Assembly (NCBI GenBank): GCA_019649035.1
Contig: BMAT01002766.1
Span: 275,839-315,089, forward strand
Origin: Elysia marginata
Taxonomy: Eukaryota > Mollusca > Gastropoda > Plakobranchidae
Reading direction: 5' to 3'
Length of the DNA: 39,251 nucleotides
Both the position numbers and the translations under genes were made by a program. Positions 8,501 to 17,165 of this stretch are shown here, one piece after another; position 1 is the first letter of the stretch, and every line of letters begins with the position of its first letter. The notes under the pieces were generated by a model. That model ran no database searches. It had not been told where the DNA came from and worked only from the letters and a program-made list of their open reading frames with translations.

Positions 8501-11314
8501 AATTTAAGTCATTGGCGGACTCTGTGATTTTGTTAGGTAAAAAATAATTCACTATTGATTATTTGAAAGAAGTTGGTACAGCACTTTGAAAGAGAGGGGG
8601 GAGGGGGATGAGGATGCATCTAAAAGTTTTCTATTTTGCTTCCATTCGAACTTGGACAATATCGGTAGTTAGGTATAAAAAAAATTCTCCCTGAATGATA
8701 GTATCTTTAAGCCGTGACCAAAAATAAAATAAACAGTAGTTACCTGCACAATAAACAGGGAGGAACCAAAAGTATCTGTTGCCTCATTCTGGAACAAAAA
8801 AATAGAAATTTTTTTTTTATAATGAAAGAAAAGTAGTATTTCTTTAAAGAAATATTTTGACCCAACAGCAATACCTGGGATGATTAAGTCTTACTATGCT
8901 AAGAGCCAGAACCGATTATGTCAATTCTTCCAAAATTTTTAAAAAATTGGACACCTGAGACTGCCATACCTTGTTTTCTCTTGTCTGATACGCTAATATG
9001 CAACTAGTCTACCCATTGGTTAATTCACAGCTTATTTTTCAAAATTTTACATTTTAATCACAAATTGAAAATTGGAAACTTTTCTCAAACTCAAAGCATA
9101 CATTTTGGACAAAGTCATTTTAGCTGTCAGCCAGCAACATATGTCAAAATAATCAAAGACACTTGGAGACAATTATTGTGAATTATAATCATGAAACAGA
9201 AGGCTGCAGACCAAAAAAAAGTTGTTTTTTTATAACCCAGATACCTTTTACATTGACTGTTAAAGGAGGTAAAAAAGTAAGGCAGAAATTTTAGAGTACA
9301 CATACTGCTTGAGGTTTTCCAAACAGAATCTCTCTTCTGAGATAAATTTGTGGGGCATTGCTTACTTCAAAGTTCTCTTCAATATGCCTCTATAGTGACC
9401 TAATGTGACAAAGATTGCTGCTGCTGCTGCTTTGATCACTACTACTGATGCCGTTTTTACTGCCATACTAGTTTACTAGTGCTGCTGCTGCTGTTGGTAC
9501 TGATGTTACTACTACTACAGCTGCTGTTACTCCTACTATAAACCTAAAATAACTTCTGGAACAATTGCTACTAAATAGTTCCTATCACCATTAAAAACAC
9601 TTAAACTGCTACTACAAGACATCGTTTAAGATCTTGAGAGAGCGTTGTGATAAGCAGCCAGGATTTTATGGTTATATGATCTTTCAGTACTCAGTCAGAG
9701 AAACATGTGAAAAAACTAAATTTTTAACATACCAGATCTTCCACGCGCACAAAAGAAAACTTGACAGTGACATCAACTGCATCAGCGTGCCGCAGGACAG
9801 GTCTCGCCTCTCTAACATAGCTCGCCATCAAGTTTGAGATGAGGCGTTCCTCTGCAAAAAATTCACCTCTCTTGGCAGCAGTGCCAGGGGGTTGAGGTGG
9901 GACTGCGGCGGCTGTAAGACAAGAAAACATTTGTCACAAAAAAATTGAACATTGAACAATAAAAAAAAAAAAACAAGACAGAGACACTTAATAATCATTA
10001 AGGTAAAGGCAAACTTTTGCACAATGTGATCATCATGCAGTAAATTGAAGACTTTTATAGTTTAACAGATTGTGAAAAAATATTGCTACGCTGTACAGAG
10101 AAAATGCCTCTTACTGTTTTAGATCTGTGCCTATTAAAAATTTATACCTGTAGGAAAGACTGAAAAACCAATCAAAAATGATTTGCTTTCTTGTCTTTGA
10201 TGATTTTTTTCCAATTTTAGTTAATACAGACAAAAATGGAATATATAAAATACAATTTAAAAAGAATTTCTCAGGTAGGTGGCATGTAAACCATTTATTA
10301 AAATTTCGACAGCTTTTACCATCCTGAATAAAAACCACATTTTTCTAGATTCCAGAGAATATAACTGTAATTTTTTTTTTTTAACACAAGCCCTTTTGAG
10401 TTGAATATCAAAAAACTATGTGCGAATGACCATTTTATAAAGTAAACATTATAAATGAGGTTTTTTTTTAAATTTGTTTGTTTCTAGAATCAATTCTGCT
10501 AAAGTCGATCTTCCGAGGACATAGCCATAAATATTGACTTAAGTGAAAAGTTCAGTGCAAGTCCTTTATACATAATTGTCCCCATGTGACACAAAAGGGA
10601 AAAAAGCGAAAATTAATTTAAGCAGAGTTGTCTGATTTTTAAATCAGCGAAAAAATATATTTGTCTCCCATTCTATCCAAATGAAAGTCAAAAGGCCCAG
10701 TATTAAGATGTAAGAGATATAGGCTTTCACAGTTTAGTGGGAGCTCATAAGTTGTCTTTAATTCTGAAGTTTTTACACATGGTTCTTGTTGAAATTTATG
10801 TTTTATGTGTTTAATCTTAATTGGCGTGGTTTCTAAAGGCTTTGCACCTTTATAGTTGTCTAAACTTCAAACACAGTTTTCATCCCATTTCTGAGAAGTC
10901 CTAACGCTGCCGACTTCAAAACGCTATAACTTCCCCTAGAATCTTGATTAAGCTGTTCTGTTTATTGTATTTGAATGAAGAGAAACATGCTTTTCTGTGA
11001 TATAAATATCTTATTACTTTCCAATTTGGACTTAAAGACTCATCTTGATTGGTTGCAAGACATTTCGTATTTTAGAAATGTATAAAAATTCCGTGAGAAC
11101 AAAGATCTGAAAAAATGCATAATTTTATAAAAAGGAGATGCAAAATTTTAGATGTCAACATTTCACTTGTGTATCCAAGTCATGAGACAAGAGGTAATTG
11201 TTTTTAAGAACTTCTTTAGAACTCACAGCACTGACTGACACTCCTTAAAGTCACCATCAACACCACAAATGCCAATGTCACCAGCCCGTGAGTGGACAGA
11301 TTTTTTAAAGCCAT
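2310..11314 (-). CDS. Alpha-type nicotinic acetylcholine receptor-like Cys-loop channel subunit (nine coding exons, 3' end outside window)
   Basis: This is a subunit of a pentameric ligand-gated ion channel of the plasma membrane. Nine exons join in phase as 11314-11227, 9911-9733, 8788-8744, 7480-7371, 6903-6704, 5787-5503, 4127-4041, 2861-2743 and 2569-2310, giving 457 codons plus 2 nt. Visible landmarks are a signal peptide (residues about 1-28), WVPD loop A (132-135), a Cys-loop with exactly 13 residues between C175 and C189, loop B FGSW (193-196), vicinal C250-C251 (alpha-type), M1 (about 270-292), M2 (about 299-322) and M3 (about 334-354). A 45-nt third exon is typical of nAChR genes. 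The gene cannot be assigned to a named subtype. The M4 exon is missing because the gene should run off the left edge. Pore and binding residues are divergent: D298 at -1', L305 at 6', Q319 at 20', and F101 at the usual loop D tryptophan. A cation channel is the likeliest reading, but the agonist is unknown. Confidence 0.93.
2743..2861 (-). CDS. nAChR-like gene exon 8: M3
   Basis: This 119-nt exon is phase 1 to 0, with acceptor TTCTTTTTTCCACAG and donor GTGAGTTCG. It encodes C332 to S371: M3 ([17 protein letters not shown]) followed by R-R-K-P-L-P-A-W-L, the equivalent of the family's M-P-x-W-V after M3. The following intron is only 173 bp and is GA-rich on the coding strand. Confidence 0.93.
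3268..3709. mobile_element. TGTCTYG-family MITE, copy 1 (intron 7 of the nAChR-like gene)
   Basis: About 440 bp, similar along its length to 7691-8126, 10662-11062 and 14478-14911. Shared blocks include attgacgc, ttacacct, ttagctgtctaaac and aatttcacaagtcctaac. This copy has the most decayed ends (TGTCTTGTATTCC...TTTAAGACA). It has no coding capacity. Confidence 0.75.
4041..4127 (-). CDS. nAChR-like gene exon 7: pore-lining M2
   Basis: This 87-nt exon is phase 1 to 1, between ATTCTCAACTTAG and GTGAGTAAAAC. It encodes M2 and the M2-M3 loop (303-331), ending F-N-H-G-S-L-P-K-I. With K299 as 0', the alignment needs no gap: T2', G4', L9', Q20', P23'. L9' is the conserved gate leucine. L6' and Q20' replace the usual polar 6' and acidic 20' residues. 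Confidence 0.92.
4311..4593. repeat. Duplicated intronic element, longer copy (intron 6)
   Basis: Very similar, by eye, to 5938-6175; shared runs include tttgtgaaaacattgacact and cttaactcatggtgtagctc. This copy keeps about 50 bp that the other lacks. An 11-bp direct repeat (gtactcacaaa, at 4301 and 4591) flanks it, as a target-site duplication would. Confidence 0.75.
5503..5787 (-). CDS. nAChR-like gene exon 6: loop C, M1 and start of M2
   Basis: This 285-nt exon is phase 1 to 1, with donor GTGAGGAG. It encodes residues 208-302. The vicinal cysteine pair Y-E-C-C (248-251) marks an alpha-type subunit. The usual second loop C tyrosine appears as F255, after a tip shorter than the vertebrate CCxxxPY pattern. 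R-R-R-P-x-F-Y (265-271) starts M1, and H-D-K-T-T-F (297-302) is the M1-M2 turn. An N-Q-T sequon lies at 209-211. Confidence 0.95.
5938..6175. repeat. Duplicated intronic element, shorter copy (intron 5)
   Basis: This is the second copy of the element at 4311-4593, in the same orientation, with an internal deletion of about 50 bp near 6083. Flanking direct repeats are not evident here. Confidence 0.75.
6704..6903 (-). CDS. nAChR-like gene exon 5: Cys-loop and loop B
   Basis: This 200-nt exon is phase 2 to 1, with acceptor CCTTATGTCCTCAG and donor GTTTACAC. It completes V141 and encodes 142-207. The signature Cys-loop [15 protein letters not shown] spans 175-189, with the conserved F-P-x-D. 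It is followed by F-G-S-W (193-196), the loop B tryptophan, and an N-V-T sequon (204-206). The phase of the next exon excludes the alternative donor GTAGGT 4 nt upstream. Confidence 0.95.
7193..7398. repeat. 42-bp tandem repeat, five copies, carrying exon-end and splice donor
   Basis: Units start at 7193, 7235, 7277, 7319 and 7361. On the minus strand each unit contains the end of exon 4 (the W-V-P-D-L-V-L-Y-N coding bases) and the donor GTAAGTA. The rightmost unit holds the real exon border at 7371, and the other four lie in the intron. Units differ by one to four bases. Confidence 0.92.
7371..7480 (-). CDS. nAChR-like gene exon 4: loop A (WVPDLVLYN)
   Basis: This 110-nt exon is phase 0 to 2, with acceptor TTGGTTGCTAG and donor GTAAGTAC. 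It encodes residues 105-140 and two bases of 141. It carries W-K-D-P-R-L-x-W (106-113), an N-V-T sequon (114-116), R-L-P-A-S (125-129) and [10 protein letters not shown] (131-140), all diagnostic of the nAChR ligand-binding domain. The last 28 nt of the exon plus the donor are part of a 42-bp unit repeated four more times downstream in the intron. Confidence 0.93.
7691..8126. mobile_element. TGTCTYG-family MITE, copy 2 (intron 3 of the nAChR-like gene)
   Basis: This is the best-preserved copy. The left end TGTCTCGCATTCTGTCC pairs with the right end GGACAGGTTGCAAGACA as an inverted repeat with about three mismatches in 17. The element is 436 bp and non-coding. Confidence 0.8.
8744..8788 (-). 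CDS. nAChR-like gene exon 3 (45 nt)
   Basis: The exon is exactly 45 nt, phase 0 to 0, between TTTTTTTGTTCCAG and GTAACTAC. It encodes residues 90-104. Both the length and the position match the conserved 45-nt third exon of animal nAChR genes, which carries the loop D strand. Aligned by the following W-x-D-x-x-L-x-W motif, the usual loop D tryptophan falls on phenylalanine 101. It is too short to be seen as an open frame on its own. Confidence 0.9.
9418..9540. repeat. Imperfect trinucleotide repeat (CTG/CTA/TAC)
   Basis: Runs such as gctgctgctgct and actactact alternate in intron 2 of the nAChR-like gene. They are non-coding. Confidence 0.8.
9733..9911 (-). CDS. nAChR-like gene exon 2: N-terminal helix and first beta strands
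   Basis: The exon has an excellent acceptor (TTTTCTTGTCTTACAG) and a donor GTATGTTA. It encodes residues 30-89. A proline- and alanine-rich linker (about 31-44) is followed by the amphipathic N-terminal helix ([12 protein letters not shown], 50-61), then the family hallmark RPV (66-68) and the beta1 strand. It enters in phase 1 and exits in phase 0. The A/P-rich stretch before the helix is longer than usual for this family. Confidence 0.92.
10662..11062. mobile_element. TGTCTYG-family MITE, copy 3 (intron 1 of the nAChR-like gene)
   Basis: About 400 bp. The ends are TGTCTCCCATTCTATCC and GGTTGCAAGACA. It has a small internal deletion relative to copy 2 and the same orientation as the other copies. 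Confidence 0.75.
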
Positions 11315-11370
11315 ATCTGCTGAACAGGTGTACACGTTTGATTTCACACTGTCCAAGTCTGGTTAGTTCA
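11227..11370 (-). CDS. nAChR-like gene exon 1: 5' UTR end and signal peptide
   Basis: The exon has a strong acceptor (TATTTTCTTTCACAG) at 11371 and a strong donor (GTGCT then GTGAGTTC). The ATG at 11314-11312 opens 29 codons plus one base. They encode a classic signal sequence with a hydrophobic core around [13 protein letters not shown] (residues 11-23) and a small-residue region SVSQC before the likely cleavage point. The last T joins CC of exon 2 to give serine 30. A longer open frame crosses the same exon in another phase, but it does not join exon 2 in phase, so it is a shadow. The first 56 nt are leader. Confidence 0.85.
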
Positions 11371-11868
11371 CTGTGAAAGAAAATATTTCTTGTTCTGAAA
11401 AGAAGCAAAATAAATTTGTATAACTTTGTAACTTGCACTTATAGCTATATTTTTTTAAATATTGGAACCAGCAAATGATTCAAATTGTTCAAGATTTGTT
11501 GTTGAAGCAGCAGCAGCAAGACAAAACGATTTAGAAGTATACATACTGCTTGAGATTTTCAAGTAAAAGATCCTCCTTAAAAATAAGTTTCTAGAGGCAC
11601 TGTTTACTGTAAGTTTCTTTTCAATCTGTACTTAAAAAGGTAACTGGGGTGAAAATTTTGAAACAAATCTGAATTTCAGATTGAAGAACTTCAGGAAAGT
11701 ACTTTTGTTTCACTGTTAGCAGAGTCTTGAGATTGTGTAGCTTCAACCAGTTACAATCTAGTGGTATGCAGGCAAACAAGAGTTCAGGAGTAAAACAAAA
11801 AAACCTACAAAATTGCACTTTACCATGTAACAAAACTTGATGAAATCAACTTTGTTTACAAACCAGAG

Positions 11869-12153
11869 ATTAGTATATAAAAAAGAGGAGAAAGAAAAAA
11901 AAACATACTGCAACAACTTGATTCAAAAGGTAAGCAAACTTGAAAAAAGTTCCAACTGGCTAGCCTTCACATGTTATTTTCTATAACACATTTGAAAGTG
12001 CAAGTGCCTCATTAGTATATAAAAAAGAGGAGAAAGAAAAAAACATACTGCAACAAATATTTGATTCAAAAGGTAAGCAAATTTGAAAAAAGTTCCAACT
12101 GGCTAGCCTTCACAAGTTATTTTCTATAACACATTTGAAAGTGCAAGTGCCTC
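11869..12153. repeat. 142-bp tandem duplication
   Basis: Two adjacent copies (11869-12010 and 12011-12153) both begin attagtatataaaaaagagg and end gtgcaagtgcctc, with only a few small differences. The array ends 10 bp from the candidate leader exon at 12164. Confidence 0.92.
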
Positions 12154-12163
12154 TTATACTTAC

Positions 12164-12227
12164 AGCTTTCTACCACATCAAAACTTTTCTTTTCTACCCG
12201 ATTGACACTTGAACAGAAGCACATTGA
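12164..12227 (-). other. Candidate 5' UTR exon of the nAChR-like gene, with an upstream ORF
   Basis: A 64-nt candidate exon ends in a strong donor (AGCT then GTAAGTATAAG) and follows a usable but modest acceptor (TTCTTTGGGAAG). Spliced to the exon starting at 11370, it would place an upstream ATG (12225-12223) in a 22-codon ORF that stops just inside the next exon. No signal peptide can be read in it, so it is more likely leader than coding. It lies 10 bp from a 142-bp tandem duplication. RNA evidence is needed to confirm it. Confidence 0.4.
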
Positions 12228-13379
12228 CTTCCCAAAGAAGCACAGAGATGAAATGTAAGGCAATCTTAGTTAATCAGCTAAAAGTCGCTCAGACCAACTT
12301 TGAGTTAGAGTCCTGCATACATGAAAACTTTGTTAGAAATAGTAAACAATTTTTTTTTGCTTCAGGATGAGATTTCTTACTCTCAGCGCATATAAAAACT
12401 AGAATTAAAATTTGTTATCACCTAAAACAGCATGAATTAGACTCAATATGTTACAAACCCGACTTTTGCCTGATTTGTCCTGTTTGCCTAACTAAGTTGA
12501 TTTCTTGTTAAATTTAAAACATCACATTCATTAAAACAGTTAGATTTAGATCTAAGCCTGCTCACAAAATTTCAACCATTTCCTACCATCACGGATCAAC
12601 CAATATCTTAGATTTGGAAATCAAGTCTTTATATTTGAAAACTCCATGAAAAGAGAAGAAGAAAAGCAAGAAAATTAAGCTAATTAAGATATGTCAAAGA
12701 TTTCAGCTGAAATTAACCCAATAAAAGAAATTTAATTAATAAAAAATTGAAAACTGCTAAAACAAATTATTGCAATTCCTTTTCCCACTGTCAATTGTTA
12801 ATTTTGAAATAAACGCAATGAGAGCTTCTCTAGTGCTCATTTCCTTCAAGGATTTATTGATCCCTGGCGAAATGAAAAGCAAACACAGACCTCATAGACA
12901 AACAAACTAAGAATTGCAAACGTTGATAATGAAAGACCACCAATGTTACAGCTAATGAGAATCTTTAGAGTAAAACCCTGAGGGTAAACAGCCATAGGAG
13001 CAAACAGATCAATAAGATCTTGCTTTTCTTCCCCAGGTGTTCATCTCCTAACCCCCCCCCCCCCTCCTTTCTCTTTAATGAAAGTCCTTTGCAAACCATG
13101 ACAAAAAAAACTGGTATCAACAAAAATGGAAAAGGATGCCTTGTTGTTCAGGCTGTAAATTATTTTTTGCAATTAAACGAAGGTAGAGAGAAATTCGATG
13201 TCTGATTCTAAGAAAAGCTCCTTCACCAGGTTTTTCTTTAACCTGGAATCACTATCAAAGAATGAACTTTATATGGGGGTGGAAAAAATGAAAAGAAAAC
13301 ATGTACCATAAATCTCTGATATATTGATTATTTTATGGTAATGCTTATAAGGAAACATGGGGTCTACAAGTTCAATGAT
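12228..13379. other. No gene seen; 5' flank or first intron of the nAChR-like gene
   Basis: AT-rich sequence without recognisable domains, containing a C homopolymer near 13053. A promoter for the nAChR-like gene may lie here, but no convincing TATA or initiator on the minus strand stands out. Confidence 0.4.
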
Positions 13380-13399
13380 AAAAACCTTTGCCAAGATTC

Positions 13400-13762
13400 A
13401 CAAATGACTATCACAAGCTACTCAAGCAATGTTTTTGACTCTGTTACTGACTATTCACTATCAAACAATGTCAATTGACACTGTTCATGACTATCACTAT
13501 CAAGCAATGTTGAATTAAACTGTTAATGACTTTCACTATCAAGCAATGTTGAATTACACTGTTAATGACTTTCACTATCAAGCAATATCAACTGACACTG
13601 CTAATGCTATCAAGCAATGTTGATTGACACTTTTAATGACTTTCACTATCAAGCCATGTTGGCTGACACTGTTAAAGACTATTACTTTCAAACAATGAAA
13701 ATTGACACTGTTTATGACTAACTCTATCAAGCAATGTTAATTGACACCCCTTAAGGACTATC
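13400..13762. repeat. Minisatellite of about 39-42 bp, about eight units
   Basis: The consensus is ctatcaagcaatgttgaatt acactgttaatgactttca with variable unit length. A detached unit (tatcactatcaagcaatgtc) recurs at 15626, on the far side of the LINE remnant. This suggests the LINE inserted within or at the edge of the array. Confidence 0.8.
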
Positions 13763-13764
13763 AT

Positions 13765-15560
13765 TACTAAAAACCAAGCCAGTACAACCTGTGGACCTGA
13801 TATGGATACTTTAAGAGCACTTTACCTCGGCTAAAGAAATAATCTGTGCTTGGCTACAATAAGAGCCTACAAGACCACACAATATACCCTAGATAAAATA
13901 CAGAACCATGCAACCCGTTCGAGCACCAATGCAACATGTGAAATGCATACAAATGTTGAGCCCTTGGGGCTATGCAGAGAGAGAGCTGGAATTACAAAAA
14001 AAAGATACTACTGAATGCCTGAGAAACACCCAAGAAGAAAACTAGTTGACTAGTTGTGGAAAAAATTCAGGCAGTAGTCTCTTCTCCATTAGTTACAAAA
14101 CCTAATAATAATAATAAGATGCCACCTAGCAGATGAGAAAGTGGATTAGAAGAACCTCTGAAATCCTCGCCTCCTCCAAATTCAACGCTCTTCCTGCCTG
14201 TGATAAAAAACCCTCATAAAATAAAACATTAATAAAAAAGATGAATATATACTTAAAGAGTGTTGCCAAAAATGCTATCTCCCACTACCCAGATGACTGG
14301 ATCCATCTGCACACTGATGGATCAGCCTTCAAGGCCACTGTAAAACAGGCTGTGGAATGTGGATCTCCTTTCTTGATGGAAGTATGCACAGGTTCTCTTG
14401 GGCCTGCAGTGAGCATTCATGTTCAAAGTCAAACTATGAAGTAGACTTAATGGGCATCCTAGCAGCCGTGAAGTATTTGTCTCGAATTCTGTCCAAATGA
14501 GTTGTAAGTCGAATGGCTTAGTTTTGAGATAACTTTTAAAAGTTTAGTGGGTGTTCAAAACTGACAAAAGTCAAAATTTTCTTATTAAATATTGACACGC
14601 AAATAATTTCTAAAAGTTTTCACACCTAATTCATCTTGAAATTTCATGTTTTACATGTTTATTTTTAATTGATATGGTTGCTAAGACCTCAGAACCTTTA
14701 AGATGTCTAGACTATTTTCTTCTCCCTTTTCTGAAATTTCACAAGTCCTAACTCTGCCGACTTCAAATGGCTATAACTTCGTACAGAAGTATGATAGAGC
14801 TTTTTAAGTTTGTAGGATTTCAAAAGTAGAGAAAATAAGCTTTTCTATGGTACAAACATCTGACTGCCTTCCGATTTTGACTTAAGACTCATTTTGACTG
14901 GTTGCAAGACATTTAAAGACAACGTTGAAAAACAAATTAACTCCTGCAAATACTGTGGTATTCATAGATTCAATATCCGCCCTGCAGGCTCTAGAAGAAA
15001 AATACCAAAAAATGTATCGGAAATGGCTGCTGTCCTCCTAAAACCAACAAAATGCTGACTATATTTACCATGAAGCTTTTCTGTCAGTGGATACCGGGAC
15101 ACACAAACTTGCCAAGCAACGACCAACTCACAAAACAAAGGTCAAAGTCAGAACAGTCACAAAGACCAATCACACTCCAGACAGCCAGACAAATCAATAA
15201 AGAAAATCACAAAGTAGATTGGATCAACCTGTGGTCAAGGGTGGGGAGGAGGGAGAGGGGAGTCAATTGGAAGAGTCGTATACCAACACATAAATATGGT
15301 CAAGAAACAAGACCCCCACCATACAACTGCAGAAGAAAGAACAATGTACAATACTTCATCTGAGAACTCAAATTTACCTCTAAATTTCCACATGAATCAG
15401 ATAAATATTGATTACTCACCTCTTGGCCGACTGCGTGACTGCTCAAATGAAACAAACTTTTGTTTTTTTGAATGCCAAAAACTACAGGATCTTAGAAACC
15501 AACTTCTTCATCTTGTGACTGACATAAACAACACTTGGTATTCCTCCCTCTAGCAACTAT
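13765..15560 (+). mobile_element. Non-LTR retrotransposon remnant: end of ORF2 with RNase H and zinc knuckle
   Basis: Frameshifted plus-strand pieces follow the order of a LINE ORF2 end. They are D-K-I-Q-N-H-A-T-R near 13897 (post-RT region), H-L-H-T-D-G-S-A near 14305 (RNase H first aspartate), F-I-D-S-I-S-A-L-Q-A-L near 14962 (second motif), W-I-P-G-H-T-N-L near 15085, then D-C-S-N-E-T-N-F-C-F-F-E-C near 15430 (terminal cysteine/histidine motif). An RNase H domain points to the I, Nimb or ingi-type lineages. A MITE splits it at 14478-14911. Confidence 0.8.
14478..14911. mobile_element. TGTCTYG-family MITE, copy 4 (inserted in a LINE RNase H region)
   Basis: About 434 bp, beginning TGTCTCGAATTCTGTCC and ending GGTTGCAAGACA. 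Removing it rejoins the plus-strand RNase H reading frame of the surrounding LINE (lysine-tyrosine codons on the left, leucine-lysine on the right), which fixes both borders to within a few bases. Confidence 0.82.
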
Positions 15561-16216
15561 AACATGGCATTAGGCTGAAGGGTGAACACTTTGAAAAGGC
15601 TACAACAACAACAATGACTAGGCTATCACTATCAAGCAATGTCAACTGCCAATCAGACAGTGTGAAAACAACTTTGAAAAGGTCTTAAAACAGAAAAATC
15701 TGAACAGCTGCCTCAGTCTTATCTTTCTTTAAAACAAAGAGAAGCAAAAAAGGGGAAAAAATCTGGGGGAAAACAATTGAGTTCAAATATATTTGGTTGC
15801 CATGGGAACAAAACTTTACTCGAAATTATTCAAAATCCACATACTTAGTACACACAACAAAAGAAAGTTATCTGAATATAGTCAGAAGTCAGCAAATATT
15901 TGAATTATCTCACATTTAAAGTAATAATACAGGTATTTAACAATTTTATTTAAATATATATATTAACATGTCTTAACCAAGTTTTCTGATAGAATCAAAG
16001 ATGCATTCACAAGAACACACACACACTTAAATATTGGCTGATCTGTTATACTTTATAATACAAGTTTGCAAGGAAACGGACATGCAACAAAGGGTCAGGG
16101 ATGTATAGTCTGCAGTGAAGGAAGGATTAGAATAATTTTTAACTGCCATAGAAAAAAGAAATATGTTGTTATTGTAATATATAAGATTTATTCTGTGTTA
16201 ACATATTTAATTATTA
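15561..16216. other. No gene seen
   Basis: AT-rich non-coding sequence. It contains one stray minisatellite unit at about 15615-15655 and nothing else recognisable. Confidence 0.5.
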
Positions 16217-16480
16217 TGTCTTGAGTCCATGGCGAATAAGTCAAAAGTCAGAGATTCTTTTTTTTTTTCTCGAGAAAACGCCATTGAAAGGTGTATTTTT
16301 TCTTCTTCTTTATATTTCATATCAACAAAAGTTTTACTAACTTTTAGTGTCTTTCTACAAAATCTTGATAGTTTTAGGAACTTTTGTTGCTAGAATACTC
16401 AGAAATGTCTTGATGAAAACAGCAATGCAATCAGAGGTGAAAATTGCACATTACGACTCATTCATCATGGATGAGAGACA
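16217..16480. mobile_element. Related short MITE with matching termini
   Basis: The left end TGTCTTGAGTCCATGGCGAA and the right end, read inversely as TGTCTCTCATCCATGATGAA, form a terminal inverted repeat that continues into AAGTC/GAGTC. The ends resemble the TGTCTYG family, but the interior differs. It is about 264 bp and non-coding. Confidence 0.6.
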
Positions 16481-17044
16481 TGTATTTTGCCTAAAGTGGT
16501 CTTCAGAGATTTCTTTGTTTAAATCACCAAATACTTTCAGTAAAAATGAGTGAGTGTAAATAAGACATATATTTGAAAGTAACCTTCATTGTGTGTTTGC
16601 TCACCTATATGTGATATTTGTTTGTAATATGAGTTGAATTATAAGATAAAGTACAAAATAAGTTGGGCTGTGCATTGAGATGTGTAATAGAGCTGATAAT
16701 TGTTCACCCTTGGATCGTCACATTTTAAGTTTTTGTGTAATACTAATAATTCCCTGAGTTGAAGTTCTAAAAAATGAACTGGCTATCTTTACCGCTGACA
16801 TAAGATCTCAAATGGACATGAAAGAAATATTTTGATTACTTTCTACACCAGTACCTTCATCTCCTAGCACTTACATTTAAAAATATGTACTTATTGTACT
16901 ACTGCTAAATACAAAACTAACATCTATTATTTTTCATAGTAAAGCCATCAGTGAAAAGTTATTTTGGTTATTTAGGAGCAAGTTTAAATGACAAGTTCAA
17001 GTTTCAAGTTTGACTACGAAATAAGCTTGAACTGTGTTTTATGA

Positions 17045-17165
17045 AAGGATGACGACAGGCTGGAGAAGTTGGCAGCATGCCAGAACCATTGCCCTCAACA
17101 GGGATGATTGGAGAACGAGTGTGGAGGCCTTAAGTGCCAAGTGGCGCGAAGTGGATAGGTAACAG
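17045..17165 (+). mobile_element. Short LINE C-terminal fragment (RTE-like)
   Basis: A short plus-strand stretch reads T-G-W-R-S-W-Q-H-A-R-T-I-A-L-N-R-D-D-W-R, then A-K-W-R-E-V and a stop. This resembles the C-terminal A-x-D-R-x-x-W-R segment of RTE-type LINE proteins. It has no surrounding coding context. Confidence 0.45.

Noticed and set aside
11223..11438. Open frame with cysteines (E-L-T-R-L-G-Q-C...) as an extra domain or as the tail of gene A
   Set aside because: It shares the exon with the signal peptide frame but exits in the wrong phase for exon 2. The ATG at 11314 in another frame explains the exon fully.
12164..12227. Coding exon joined directly to 9911
   Set aside because: The phase would allow it, but it gives a protein with no signal peptide, whereas the 11314 exon supplies one. 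It is kept only as a leader candidate.
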